Source: Methylotuvimicrobium alcaliphilum 20Z
GTDB taxonomy: Bacteria > Pseudomonadota > Gammaproteobacteria > Methylococcales > Methylomonadaceae
NCBI RefSeq assembly: GCF_000968535.2
Contig: NC_016112.1
Location: 1,054,001-1,118,000 of the forward strand
Length of the DNA: 64,000 bases
Direction of reading: 5' to 3'
The notes beneath the pieces are model-generated. The model saw only the letters and a program-made list of their open reading frames with translations. It did no database searches and had not been told where the DNA came from. Within the stretch, counting starts at the first letter, position 1. Every line of letters starts with the position of its first letter. Positions 24,323-34,306 of this stretch are shown one piece after another. Position numbers and translations under genes: made by a program.

Positions 24323-24416
24323 GTAGGGTACGCTGTGCGTACCATGGTAACCCTGCGATGTTCATGTGCCAGCCGAACCGTCAGTGCACAGCTTTGGTAC
24401 GCGCAGCGTACCCTAC
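24323..24416. repeat. Inverted repeat GTAGGGTACGCTG ... CAGCGTACCCTAC
   Basis: 13-bp perfect inverted arms 68 bp apart, with inner GTGCGTACCATGG and TTTGGTACGCGC pieces forming a nested pair. It lies in the gene-free stretch 24073-24505, which otherwise shows nothing recognisable. It is a REP-like or MITE-like unit; no other copy is seen. Confidence 0.6.
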
Positions 24417-24505
24417 AATTTATCTATAATGATGAGTGCAGAGCGTGGGAACGATAATTGCCAGGGGACTGAATAGCTATTCATAAACTGCTGATGCCGA
24501 GGATA

Positions 24506-27500
24506 TCACTCGGCTTCTATTCTCGTCTGCAATACTAGGATATTATTAATTTCAATGGCTATTTTTTCCGGAGAGTCGCTAAAATCATCGCGTAGTCCGC
24601 AAAACGCCTTTTCGAGTAGAAACAGGTCGATCAGACCGCGCGGAGCTGCATTTTTTGCAAACAAGTCGCTATTGCTTACCGCTTCATCATAAGCGGCGAG
24701 GAAGACATATTTAACCTCGGTTTCCCAGTCCCGCATCATGGGTTCTAGTTTGGCGATATCATTGGGCCGTTCAACGCTGGCGAGCGTCATGGCTTTATGG
24801 GCCGCATGATTCAAGGATCTTAGCACATCCGCCACATCTCTTAACGGCGAATGTTTTTGGTGCCGGTCGACGCGTAATTGCGCCGGATCGCTCTCAAAGT
24901 CGGTAAATAAAAAATCGTTTTCGGTCAGTAGCACATGCCCCAAATGAAGATTTCCATGATAGCGGATTTTAATTCCTCTTACCGGTTCGGAAAGACAAGC
25001 TTTCATTCGCTCAATCAGCGCCTCGCGTTGTTCGAGTACAGGGCGTAGCGCCGTTTGAACCGCTTCATCAAGCTCGTTCAGGCGATGTTCGAGTGAATCC
25101 AGCGTTGATGCCGCTTCGGTTTGCGCTTGACACACCCAGTCCGATAGGTCGTCATCGCTGACCGGTTCGGGGTCGAAAGCGGGATTGTCAGTTACCGTGC
25201 CCAATGCCTGATGCAGTTCGCCTGTGCGTCGACCGAGCGTTTGAATGAGCATGAGATAGGCGCTATGCTTCTCTGCGGCAAGACAAGGCACAGGTTCCGT
25301 CGTGAGACATTCTTCCAGGAATCTTTCCAAATAATCGAGCGTGTAGCTCCAGCCGTCGCCCTGGTTTTTGACATAGCCTTGCAGCACGGCAAGGGTCATG
25401 GCATCGCCATTCTCGGCCTGATACTCTATGCCACCGGCGATGGGCGGCGTATTACGGAATTTTGCCGTATTGTTCAAAAAGCAACCTATTTCAATTTCCG
25501 GATGGCGTCCGATTTGAAGGCGTCTATAGCCTTTTAAAAATAACCGATTGTTCAGGGCGACGGTCGTTTTATTATCTTTCGTATGCGGTGGTTGTGCGGC
25601 TAGCTGGTCCATCTCTTTCTCTGCAACACATTCGTCAAACGCCTCGGTCGGCGAACAGCGGATGATTCCTTGCTCGCATGCGAATGTTCGGCCGGCGCCT
25701 ATAGCCTGAACCAGTGCTTGGCAAAAAGTCTCGTCGGCAAATGCATCGCCTAAAATGCCCACTTGAGATTGCTGGCGCACCTTAGCCACTGTGAAAGGCG
25801 TCAAATCATGTAAGCGTTTCAGATCGTGATTTTCCCATGCCAGCGCGAGCGGTAAAAAACAATGAAAAGGTTCGCCGGACTTTTGTTCGACACGGGCTAG
25901 GGTGAGTAACCATGTATTGTTTTTCGGTCCCCATTCGGCATAATCGCTAATATGCACACGGTCAAGCGATTCGCTGCTGATTTCACGATGCCAGTTTTGT
26001 GCGGCGACAAAGCCCGGTAACGCGTTTTCTTCGAGTTGAGTGCGCGCTTTTTTCGACATGGCAATACGCCAGGATTCGTCTTGGTTTCGAAAAAAACTGT
26101 GCCAGCCGTCGAATAGCACTAGCGTCGGTAACTCCTCGGGTAATAAGTGCTCTTCGTGCCAGGCCGGCACATCTTCGCTACGGGCCAGCCGGAACCAATA
26201 ATAATTATAGCCGGGCAGGGTAAGTAGGTAAGGTAATTCGCCGATAGGCGGAAAAGTCGTATGTCCGAGCATTTCCACCGGCACGCATCCTTTATAGGCC
26301 GAAAGGTCAAGTTCGACCGCTTGCGCGGCCCGCGACAAGTTGCTTACGCATAGGATGATGTCGTCTTCGTATAACCTCAGGTAGGCGAGGATTTTGCGAT
26401 TGCCGGGATGTAAAAAAACCAGTTCGCCGCGTCCGAATGCCTGGTGATTTTTTCGCAAAGTCAAAACATGCTTCATCCAATTGAGTAACGAGGAACGGTC
26501 GCGCGACTGCGCCTCGACATTGACCGCCCCATAGCCATAGATCGGGTCCATGATCGGGGGCAAATATAGGCGCTGCGGGTCGGCGCGGGAGAAACCGCCG
26601 TTACGATCGGGACTCCATTGCATTGGGGTCCTGACGCCGTTGCGGTCGCCAAGGAAAATGTTGTCGCCCATGCCGATTTCGTCTCCGTAATAAATGATGG
26701 GCGAGCCCGGCATGGATAGCAGCAAGCTGTTCATCAGTTTGATTTTATCAAGCTCGTTATCCATCAGCGGGGCTAGTCGGCGCCGAATTCCGACGTTAAG
26801 TCGCGCGCGAGGGTCGCTGACATACATCTGATACATATAATCGCGTTCTTTGTCGGTGACCATCTCCAGGGTCAATTCGTCATGATTGCGCAGGAATATG
26901 GCCCATTGACAGTTTTCGGGAATCGTCGGAGTCTGCCGCATGATATCGACGAGAGGATGGCGGTCTTCTTGCGCGATAGCCATGTAAATTCGAGGCATGA
27001 GCGGGAAATGATAGGCCATGTGGCACTCGTCGCCGTCACTGAAATAATCCCGGACATTTTCCGGCCATTGATTGACTTCGGCGAGAAACACGCAATGCGG
27101 ATAGTGTTCATCGACGATCGCACGCATTTGTTTGATCACGTCATGCGTTTCCGGTAAGTTTTCGTTGTTGGTTCCCTCTCGGACGCATAGATAGGGAATG
27201 GCGTCCAGGCGCATGCCGTCAACGCCTTGATCCAACCAGAAACGCATCAATTTGATGACTGCTTTGACGACCTGCGGGTTATTGAAATTGAGATCCGGCT
27301 GGTGAGAAAAAAAGCGATGCCAGTAATAGGCATGAGCCTCATCGTCCCAAGTCCAATTCGATTTTTCGGTATCCTCGAAAATAATTCGCGTTTCGGGGAA
27401 TTTTTGGTTGGTTTCGCTCCAAATATAAAAGTCGCGCTTGCCGGAACCCGGCGGCGCTTTTTTCGCAGCTTGAAACCACGCATGTTGGTCCGATGTGTGA

Positions 27501-27868
27501 TTGATCACCAGTTCCGTGATGACCTTGAAACCGCGGCGGTGGGCTTCTTTCATGAAACGCTTGAAATCGTCCATACAGCCGTAATCGGGATGAATGTTGC
27601 GATAGTCGGCTATGTCGTATCCGTCGTCGCGCAGCGGCGAAGGGTAAAAAGGCAGTAACCAGAGCGTGTTTACCCCGAGATCTTGCAGGTAATCGAGCTT
27701 CTGTATCAATCCTTCGAAATCGCCCATGCCGTTATTGTCGCTGTCGAAAAAAGCCTTGATGTGCAGTTCGTAAATGACGGCATCTTTGAACCACAACGGG
27801 TCGTTTTCCCAGTCCGGTTTATCGCTGTTTAACGGTTGTTCAAATTCACTGTCTTCTGTTTTAGTCAT
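24506..27868 (-). CDS. treS: Trehalose synthase fused to a maltokinase domain (TreS-Mak)
   Basis: 1120 residues from the ATG at 27868, with AGGAAAAGG just upstream. Residues ~15-560 are a GH13 trehalose synthase (maltose-trehalose isomerase) with nucleophile D222 (GMRLDAIPYL), acid/base E264 (FLAEVNQ) and D330 (FLRNHDE). Residues ~620-1110 form an APH-like maltokinase, as in many TreS-Mak fusions that feed the GlgE alpha-glucan pathway. The kinase catalytic loop reads YHGNLHLGH: N973 (codon AAT at 24950-24952) stands where these kinases have Asp. The following DFESDP metal motif is retained. The isomerase looks intact and the kinase may be impaired. No glgE or glgB is near. Confidence 0.93.
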   Translation of the reverse strand: MTKTEDSEFEQPLNSDKPDWENDPLWFKDAVIYELHIKAFFDSDNNGMGDFEGLIQKLDYLQDLGVNTLWLLPFYPSPLRDDGYDIADYRNIHPDYGCMDDFKRFMKEAHRRGFKVITELVINHTSDQHAWFQAAKKAPPGSGKRDFYIWSETNQKFPETRIIFEDTEKSNWTWDDEAHAYYWHRFFSHQPDLNFNNPQVVKAVIKLMRFWLDQGVDGMRLDAIPYLCVREGTNNENLPETHDVIKQMRAIVDEHYPHCVFLAEVNQWPENVRDYFSDGDECHMAYHFPLMPRIYMAIAQEDRHPLVDIMRQTPTIPENCQWAIFLRNHDELTLEMVTDKERDYMYQMYVSDPRARLNVGIRRRLAPLMDNELDKIKLMNSLLLSMPGSPIIYYGDEIGMGDNIFLGDRNGVRTPMQWSPDRNGGFSRADPQRLYLPPIMDPIYGYGAVNVEAQSRDRSSLLNWMKHVLTLRKNHQAFGRGELVFLHPGNRKILAYLRLYEDDIILCVSNLSRAAQAVELDLSAYKGCVPVEMLGHTTFPPIGELPYLLTLPGYNYYWFRLARSEDVPAWHEEHLLPEELPTLVLFDGWHSFFRNQDESWRIAMSKKARTQLEENALPGFVAAQNWHREISSESLDRVHISDYAEWGPKNNTWLLTLARVEQKSGEPFHCFLPLALAWENHDLKRLHDLTPFTVAKVRQQSQVGILGDAFADETFCQALVQAIGAGRTFACEQGIIRCSPTEAFDECVAEKEMDQLAAQPPHTKDNKTTVALNNRLFLKGYRRLQIGRHPEIEIGCFLNNTAKFRNTPPIAGGIEYQAENGDAMTLAVLQGYVKNQGDGWSYTLDYLERFLEECLTTEPVPCLAAEKHSAYLMLIQTLGRRTGELHQALGTVTDNPAFDPEPVSDDDLSDWVCQAQTEAASTLDSLEHRLNELDEAVQTALRPVLEQREALIERMKACLSEPVRGIKIRYHGNLHLGHVLLTENDFLFTDFESDPAQLRVDRHQKHSPLRDVADVLRSLNHAAHKAMTLASVERPNDIAKLEPMMRDWETEVKYVFLAAYDEAVSNSDLFAKNAAPRGLIDLFLLEKAFCGLRDDFSDSPEKIAIEINNILVLQTRIEAE

Positions 27869-28065
27869 GGCCTTTTCCTGCAATAGTAAAAGGGAGTCAA
27901 AACCAACGCCCCGACGCTTACCGGTAAATATAAAACAGCCGGCGATTCGGCTCAATGCGGTTAATGACAGTTTAGCACGCGCGTGTTTATCCTAACGCGC
28001 CCGGTTGCCCTTTGCCTAGCCATAGGTGAGGGAGCGGCATCGCTATCGCAAAGGGTGATTAATGC

Positions 28066-28637
28066 TGTGGGAGCGATCCCTAGATCGCGATCGTCGAAGC
28101 CGATGATGCCGAAAAACGAACAACGGAATCGAAGTCGCAACGCCAAGCTCCGAAAAAATGCTGGCTAAACATTACCTGATTAGCAAGTTTCTTCAGCTAA
28201 AGCCCAAAGATCAGCATATCCTTAGCAGGACGGGGTTCGCAAGCCATGCGCGTCAAGCTAAAAACGGCCAATCCACATCACGCTCTTTCCCAAGCTCCAG
28301 CTTGGGAAAGACACACCGGAAGCTCCAGCTTCCTGAGACCGACACAACCTCCGCGCATTCTCAATCACCCCCGACCCGCTCGCTCGTTCAATCTTTCTTG
28401 ATTATCGGGAAGCTAGAGCTTCCTGAACAGGTTACCCAAGCTGGAGCTTGGGTAACAGCATATTTTAGTTTTTGCGACTACGACTAACCCCAGCTCGGAC
28501 ACTTGGCTTCGGCAAGCTGAAGCATCTTGCTAATCAGGAAACATTATAGGCTTCGAAAAAGATATGGATAACTTAAACGCTCCCGACTTTCCCTCACCTA
28601 GCGTTAGGAGAGGGACGACGAAGGCGTAGCTCCCACA
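28066..28637. repeat. BIME-type element, copy B, split by a MITE-like insertion
   Basis: The left end TGTGGGAGCGATCC starts at 28066 and the right end GTAGCTCCCACA stops at 28637. The two halves (28066-28174 and 28539-28637) join to give the same order as copy A; the 364 bp between them are the element at 28175-28538. It fills most of the gene-free stretch 27869-28755 between treS and the oxidoreductase gene. Confidence 0.75.
28175..28538. mobile_element. MITE-like element, copy 2, nested in BIME copy B with 8-bp duplication
   Basis: Ends CCTGATTAGCAAG and CTTGCTAATCAGG; 364 bp. AAACATTA flanks both sides (28167-28174 and 28539-28546), and the undisrupted BIME copies have a single related AAACGTTG at this point. 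The interior carries nested palindromes (TCCCAAGCTCCAGCTTGGGA, GGAAGCTCCAGCTTCC, ACCCAAGCTGGAGCTTGGGT) unlike those in copy 1, so only the ends are constant. Confidence 0.8.
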
Positions 28638-28755
28638 AAAGATTACAACAAAAGGTTGCTATGCGGTCATAAATAAAAGCCATGCGGATTTTGAGTTTTT
28701 AGACCCTGCCCGCCAGTGCTACAATACAACTTTCCAACCACGCCATTACCTTAGG

Positions 28756-31700
28756 ATGTCAGTGGATTCCGAACTCTCCCCCTTTGTTGCCGATGCGCCG
28801 TCCGAAAGGCTGCGCGAAATTCCCTATAACTATACCTCTTTTTCCGACCGAGAAATCGTCATTCGATTGCTCGGCGAAGAGAACTGGCAGATCATCGAGT
28901 CGCTACGCGGAGAACGCATGACCGGCCGTTCCGCGCGGATGCTGTTTGAAGTGCTCGGCGATATTTGGGCGGTTCAGCGTAATCCTTATCTCGAGGACGA
29001 TTTGCTGAACAACCGCAAACGCCGCAAGGCTCTGCTCGACGCCTTGCGCCACCGTCTGCGGCAAATGGAAAAGCGCCATGCCGAATACGAAAACGAATAT
29101 CCGGATCGAGCCCGGCGCGTGGCCTTGCTGATCGAAGCGACGCATCAGGCCGTGAACGAATTCGAGGCGCATTTCGACCGTACCCGAGAAATGCGCCGCA
29201 AGGCGCTTGCCTTGTTTTCGAAGCATACGCACAAAGACAACATCGGTTTCGACGGCTTTGCCCGCGTGTCTCATGTGACCGATGCGACCGACTGGCGGGT
29301 CGAATATCCGTTCGTCGTGTTATATCCGACCAGCGAAAAAGAAGTCGGCCAATTGGTGCGCGATTGCATCAAACTCGGCCTGACCATCATTCCGCGCGGC
29401 GGCGGCACCGGCTACACCGGCGGCGCGGTGCCGCTGACGCCTTACTCGGCCGTGATCAACACCGAAAAATTGTTGGACATGGGCCCGATCGAACCGCAAT
29501 CCCAATTACCGGGCGTCGAGCAGACTTATGCGACGATACATACTGGCGCGGGCGTCGTAACGCGGCGCGTAATGGACATGGCCGAAAACGCCGGTTTGGT
29601 GTTCGCCTGCGACCCGACTTCGGCCGATGCTTCGTGCATCGGCGGCAATGTAGCGATGAACGCCGGTGGTAAAAAGGCCGTGCTGTGGGGAACCGCGCTG
29701 GATAACTTGGTATCCTGGCGCATGGTGACGCCGGACGGCAATTGGCTCGAAGTCGAGCGTATCCATCACAATTTCGGCAAGATTCACGACCAGGAACTTG
29801 TTACCTTTGCCTTGAAGCGTTTCGATGCCAAAGCCAAGGAATTGTTGTCCGAAGAGCGGCTCGAGATTCCCGGTGCGAAATTTCGCCGGGACGGCTTGGG
29901 CAAGGATGTGACCGATAAGTTTCTCGGCGGCCTGCCGGGCATACAAAAAGAAGGCTGCGACGGCATCATCACGTCGGCGCGCTGGATATTGCATAAAATG
30001 CCGGCCTATACGCGCACGTTTTGCCTGGAGTTTTTCGGTCAGGTCCGCGATTCGGTACCGGCCATCGTCGAGATTCGTGATTTTCTGGAGGCCTTGCCGA
30101 AAAGCGGTAACGACCGGGTGATGCTGGCCGGGCTCGAGCATTTGGATGAACGTTATGTCAAGGCGGTCGGCTATGCCGGCAAAGCCAAACATCGCGGTCG
30201 GCCGAAAATGGTGTTGATCGGCGACATCGTCGGCGACGACGATCATCAAGTCGCCTTGGCGGCTTCGGAAGTCGTCAGATTGTGCAATGCGCGCGGTGCC
30301 GAAGGCTTCGTTGCGGTTAGTCCCGAATCGCGCAGGACCTTCTGGCTCGACCGGGCGCGTACTGCTGCGATCGCAAAACATACCAACGCCTTTAAAATCA
30401 ATGAAGACGTCGTGATACCGCTGCCGCGCATGGGCGATTATTGCGACGGCATCGAACGCATCAACATCGAATTGTCGTTGCGCAACAAACTGCGTTTGTG
30501 CGATGCCTTGATCGATTTGTTCGAAGGCGATCTACCCTTGCGTTCCTATGAGGACGGCGTCGATAAAACCGATTTGATCGGCGAACGGCGCGGTCATGCC
30601 TTGATGGTGGTCGCCGAAGTTCGCGAGCGTTGGCAATGGCTCTATGATAATTTGGACTTGCCGTTGCCGCAGGCCGAGGCCCTGTTTTCCCAATACGGCA
30701 TCGTTGCCGGCGAATTGACCAACCTGACCGAGCAGCCGACCTTGTTTCACCGACTGCAGGATTATTCGCTGATGGTATCCTGGAAACAGGAATTGCTGCC
30801 GCGCCTGAAAGAGATATTCGTCGGCGACAATTTCCGGCCGGTCGTCGAGCGCATCGAGGCGACGCATAAAGATGTGCTGCGAGGACGGGTATTCGTGGCG
30901 TTGCACATGCATGCCGGCGACGGCAACGTGCATACCAATCTGCCGGTCAACTCCGATAATTATGAGATGCTGCAAGAAGCCAACGCGGCAGTGGCGCGCA
31001 TCATGGCCTTGGCGCGCTCTTTGGGCGGCGTGATTTCCGGCGAGCACGGCATCGGTATCACCAAATATGAATTCCTGACTGACGAAGAATTGGCCGGTTT
31101 CCACGATTACAAACAGCGCATCGACCCGGAAGGCCGCTTCAATCGCGGTAAATTGATGCCCGGTTCCGATCTGAGTTCGGCTTATACGACCTCGTTCAAT
31201 CTGATGGGCTTCGAGTCGCTGATCATGCAACAAAGCGACATCGGCGCGATTTCCGATTCGGTCAAGGATTGTTTGCGTTGCGGTAAATGCAAGCCGGTAT
31301 GTTCGACGCATGTGCCGCGCGCGAATCTATTGTATTCGCCGCGTAATAAAATTCTGGCGACGTCGCTGTTGATCGAGGCCTTTCTGTACGAAGAACAGAC
31401 CCGGCGAGGCATTTCGATCACGCACTGGAAGGAATTCGAAGACGTCTCCGATCATTGCACGGTGTGCCATAAATGTTTCAATCCATGCCCGGTTGATATC
31501 GATTTCGGCGATGTGTCGATGAACATGCGCAATCTATTGCGCAAAATGGGCAAGCAAAGCTTCAACCCGGTCAAGACCGCGGCGATCGCGTTTCTGTCGA
31601 CCGGCCGGCCGAGTAGCGTCAAGCTGATGCGCAAACTATTGATCGAATGGTCTTATAAAGCGCAGCGCTTGGGTAACTTTTTTCTCAGGCCATGGGGTAG

Positions 31701-32673
31701 GGCGCAGCTCAAGCGGCCGCCGTCGTCGACCGGCAAGCCGGCGATGAAAGAGTATGTGATTCATTTCACGAACCGGAAAATGCCCGGCAAGTTGCCGTCG
31801 AAAACGTCCAGAGCCCTGCTTGGCATCGAAAGCGATCAAATCGTGCCGATCATCCGCGACCCGAACAAGACCCGAACCGATTCCGAGGCGGTGTTTTATT
31901 TTCCCGGTTGCGGTTCCGAGCGCTTGTTTTCCCAAGTCGGTCTTGCGACGCAGGCGATGCTCTATGAAATCGGCGTGCAGACCGTGCTGCCGCCGGGTTA
32001 TTTATGCTGCGGTTTTCCGCAGCGCGCGGCCGGCCAGTTCGACAAGGCGCAGCAAATCACGACCGACAACCGCGTGTTGTTTCACCGGGTTGCGACTACG
32101 CTCAATTATCTCGATATCAAGACCGTCGTGGTCAGTTGCGGCACCTGCCTGGATCAATTGGTCGATTACGAATTCGACAAGATTTTTCCCGGTTGCCGCA
32201 TGATCGACATTCACGAATATCTGCTCGAGAAAGGCGTGAAACTGGAGGGCGTCAACGGCCGTCGTTATTTATACCACGACCCTTGCCACAGTCCGATGCA
32301 ACAACAGGATGCGATGAAGACCGTCAACGGTCTGCTCGGCGCGCCGGTCAATAAATCCGAACGTTGCTGCGGCGAATCCGGAACCTTAGCGGTCGCGCGC
32401 CCCGATATTTCGACACAGGTGCGTTACCGTAAATCGGTCGAACTGCACCGCGACACCGCGAAACTCCGCGCCGACGATTATGACGGGCCGGTCAAGATGT
32501 TGACCTCGTGCCCATCCTGTCTGCAAGGCTTGCAGCGTTACAAGGGCGACGTCGATCAGCTCGAAGTCGATTACATCGTCGTCGAAATCGCCCGGCATGT
32601 TCTCGGCGAAGATTGGATGAAAAGCTATATCAAGCAAGCGGCCAAGGGCGGGATCGAGCGGGTGTTGGTTTGA
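28756..32673 (+). CDS. Large FAD/Fe-S oxidoreductase (DUF3683, FAD-linked oxidase, ferredoxin, CCG domains)
   Basis: 1305 residues, soluble. Domain order: a DUF3683-type N-terminal region (about 15-110), an FAD-binding PCMH domain with [11 protein letters not shown] near residue 215, an FAD-oxidase C-terminal domain (to about 810, [11 protein letters not shown] and SGEHGIG), two 4Fe-4S motifs ([11 protein letters not shown] near 839 and [12 protein letters not shown] near 901), and two CCG domains ([11 protein letters not shown] near 1084, [10 protein letters not shown] near 1203). This layout is of the D-2-hydroxyacid dehydrogenase type (related to YdiJ and GlcDEF), oxidising a hydroxyacid and passing electrons to a quinone or other acceptor. 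The substrate is unknown. The ATG has only a weak AGG upstream. It is monocistronic, with repeats on both sides. Confidence 0.9.
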   Translation: MSVDSELSPFVADAPSERLREIPYNYTSFSDREIVIRLLGEENWQIIESLRGERMTGRSARMLFEVLGDIWAVQRNPYLEDDLLNNRKRRKALLDALRHRLRQMEKRHAEYENEYPDRARRVALLIEATHQAVNEFEAHFDRTREMRRKALALFSKHTHKDNIGFDGFARVSHVTDATDWRVEYPFVVLYPTSEKEVGQLVRDCIKLGLTIIPRGGGTGYTGGAVPLTPYSAVINTEKLLDMGPIEPQSQLPGVEQTYATIHTGAGVVTRRVMDMAENAGLVFACDPTSADASCIGGNVAMNAGGKKAVLWGTALDNLVSWRMVTPDGNWLEVERIHHNFGKIHDQELVTFALKRFDAKAKELLSEERLEIPGAKFRRDGLGKDVTDKFLGGLPGIQKEGCDGIITSARWILHKMPAYTRTFCLEFFGQVRDSVPAIVEIRDFLEALPKSGNDRVMLAGLEHLDERYVKAVGYAGKAKHRGRPKMVLIGDIVGDDDHQVALAASEVVRLCNARGAEGFVAVSPESRRTFWLDRARTAAIAKHTNAFKINEDVVIPLPRMGDYCDGIERINIELSLRNKLRLCDALIDLFEGDLPLRSYEDGVDKTDLIGERRGHALMVVAEVRERWQWLYDNLDLPLPQAEALFSQYGIVAGELTNLTEQPTLFHRLQDYSLMVSWKQELLPRLKEIFVGDNFRPVVERIEATHKDVLRGRVFVALHMHAGDGNVHTNLPVNSDNYEMLQEANAAVARIMALARSLGGVISGEHGIGITKYEFLTDEELAGFHDYKQRIDPEGRFNRGKLMPGSDLSSAYTTSFNLMGFESLIMQQSDIGAISDSVKDCLRCGKCKPVCSTHVPRANLLYSPRNKILATSLLIEAFLYEEQTRRGISITHWKEFEDVSDHCTVCHKCFNPCPVDIDFGDVSMNMRNLLRKMGKQSFNPVKTAAIAFLSTGRPSSVKLMRKLLIEWSYKAQRLGNFFLRPWGRAQLKRPPSSTGKPAMKEYVIHFTNRKMPGKLPSKTSRALLGIESDQIVPIIRDPNKTRTDSEAVFYFPGCGSERLFSQVGLATQAMLYEIGVQTVLPPGYLCCGFPQRAAGQFDKAQQITTDNRVLFHRVATTLNYLDIKTVVVSCGTCLDQLVDYEFDKIFPGCRMIDIHEYLLEKGVKLEGVNGRRYLYHDPCHSPMQQQDAMKTVNGLLGAPVNKSERCCGESGTLAVARPDISTQVRYRKSVELHRDTAKLRADDYDGPVKMLTSCPSCLQGLQRYKGDVDQLEVDYIVVEIARHVLGEDWMKSYIKQAAKGGIERVLV

Positions 32674-32679
32674 TTTTGG

Positions 32680-32728
32680 TTAGCGGTTAGCAGTTAGCAG
32701 TTAGCAGTTAGCAGTTAGCAGTTAGCAG
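32680..32728. repeat. Heptanucleotide array 3: (GTTAGCA)n, about 7 copies
   Basis: A 7-bp tandem repeat of the same unit family as the variant units before array 1 (AGTTAGC). It lies 7 bp after the stop of the oxidoreductase gene, just as array 2 lies at the stop of the TolC-like gene. Confidence 0.9.
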
Positions 32729-32818
32729 GGAGCGGATGGCAGTCGCTTCTACGGGATGGGTTATTTAACTTGTCGCCAACGTTTCGGCTTGCCCTAAGCA
32801 TTAAAGGGTGATGAGTAC

Positions 32819-33768
32819 TGTGGGATCGATCCCCAGATCGCGATCGTCGAAGACGGCAAGGCCGAAAAAAGCACAACGGAATCGAAGTCGTAATGCCAAA
32901 GCTCCGAAAAAAGGCGGCTAAACGTTGCAGGCTTCGAAAAAGATATGGATCACGTAAACGTCCTCGGCTTCGACATCGCGACGAAGGCGTCGCTCCCAGT
33001 GCGCCCAGGAGGGCACAAAATCAGCAGGGTGTAAGTCCCTGTCGGCGTAAGCCATAACGTCGTAGCTGAAAGTAACTGCGTCACCGCGAGGTGGGGTGGA
33101 GAGCAACTGGAGGCAAAAGAGCAGTCCGCAGTAAAGCGAATCCGATTCGGCGGGGTAAGGCGGCGAGTCCCCTGGGAGTCGACGAAGCCTGAAAACCATC
33201 ATTTACGTTGTTGTGGCAGATAAAACGATAAATGGGCCTACCTTGTGGTTGGGAGTGGAATGTTCAGAAGGTATTGTGAAGAAACTGGGGAGACCTGTTA
33301 CGGAGGTGACCGTGGCAGGAGTCAGAACCCTTATATTACCGTAAGTCGAGGAAGCTCAAGGCAAGGCGAGGACAGTGTGGCACCGCTGGGAAACCAGGCG
33401 CAAACAGAGAAAACAAACACGAGCCTAAACCGAGAGGGGAAAAGATGGTAAAAGCCGGCTAGCAAAACCGGCCATAGGAAAGAAGGGTAGGAAGGTGGAA
33501 ACGAGGTAGCGTTCGGTGTCACGGCCATTAAGCCAACCTCAGGTAAAAGGCTTAAAGAGGCTCAGCCGTTGAAGGGAGCCGAAGGTAACGAATCAAACCG
33601 AGTTTGCGGGCTGACGTGGTAACGCGGAGTAATGGGGTTCACCAATTAATAACACCATTGCTCACCAGCTTGTCCCGATGAGGAAACCACCGACTGGAGA
33701 GCCGTGTGCGGGAGAACCGCATGCACGGTTCGGAGGGAGGGGAGAGAAATCTTCCCTACCCCTATCAA
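32819..33768. repeat. BIME-type element, copy C, interrupted by a group II intron
   Basis: The left end TGTGGGATCGATCC starts at 32819 and the interior follows copy A up to GGCGTCGCTCCCA at 32998. The missing right end CA, with flank AAAAG, resumes at 33766 after the intron. Joined, the junction reads GCTCCCACAAAAG, identical to copy B at 28630-28642. Confidence 0.8.
32999..33765 (+). mobile_element. ORF-less group II intron
   Basis: 767 bp. It starts GTGCGCCCAG, the group II 5' consensus. Domain V is at 33699-33731: GAGCCGTGTGCGG, a GAGA-like tetraloop, CCGCATGCACGGTTC. Domain VI follows to 33764 and the intron ends CTAT (AY end). Boundaries are confirmed because excision restores a BIME sequence seen at 28630-28642. 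No reverse transcriptase is encoded; the longest plus-strand frame (33245-33451) shows no RT motif. It is either a deletion derivative or depends on a maturase elsewhere. It is in a non-coding repeat, so splicing is not needed for any gene. Confidence 0.88.
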
Positions 33769-33775
33769 AAGTTTA

Positions 33776-34306
33776 TGCTGTTACCCAAGCTCCAGCTTGG
33801 GTAACCTGTCTTAGCAGGACGGGGTTTGCAACCCCGTTCTAAACGTTTTGACTTTGGCCGAAGTCAGCCGAAATGTTTAGGGCAAACCGAAACGTTGGGG
33901 ACGGGTTAAATAACCCGTCCCGCAGAAGTGGCTACGACTGGCCACTGCTCGGACAGTTGGCTTCAGCAAGCTGAAGCATCTTGCTAATCAGGAAAGTTTA
34001 TGCTGTTACCCAAGCTCCAGCTTGGGTAACCTGTTCAGGAAGCTCTAGCTTCCCGAAAATCAAGAAAGATTGAACGAGTGAGTCGGGTTTGATTCAGAAT
34101 GTGCGGAGGTTGTGTCGGTCTCAGGAAGCTCTTGCCCTGAGCATGTCGAAGGGGGAGCTTCCGGGGTGTATTTCCTAAGCTGGAGTTTGGGAAATAGCGT
34201 GATGTGGGTTGGCCGTTTTTAGCTTGACGCGCATGGCTTGCAAACCCCGTCCTGCTAGGGGATATGCTGATCTTTGGGCTTTAGCTGAAGAAACTTGCTA
34301 ATCAGG
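33776..34306. mobile_element. Composite of two MITE-like element copies in tandem
   Basis: Two blocks each begin TGCTGTTACCCAAGC (33776 and 34001) and end CTTGCTAATCAGG (33992 and 34306). AAAGTTTA stands before each block (33768-33775, 33993-34000). The first block has the palindromes of copy 1, the second those of copy 2. The last base pairs overlap the C-terminal codons and stop of the protease gene on the minus strand. Confidence 0.65.

Noticed and set aside
33245-33451. 68-codon frame inside the group II intron as an intron-encoded protein
   Set aside because: It has no reverse-transcriptase, maturase or endonuclease motif and overlaps structural domains of the ribozyme.
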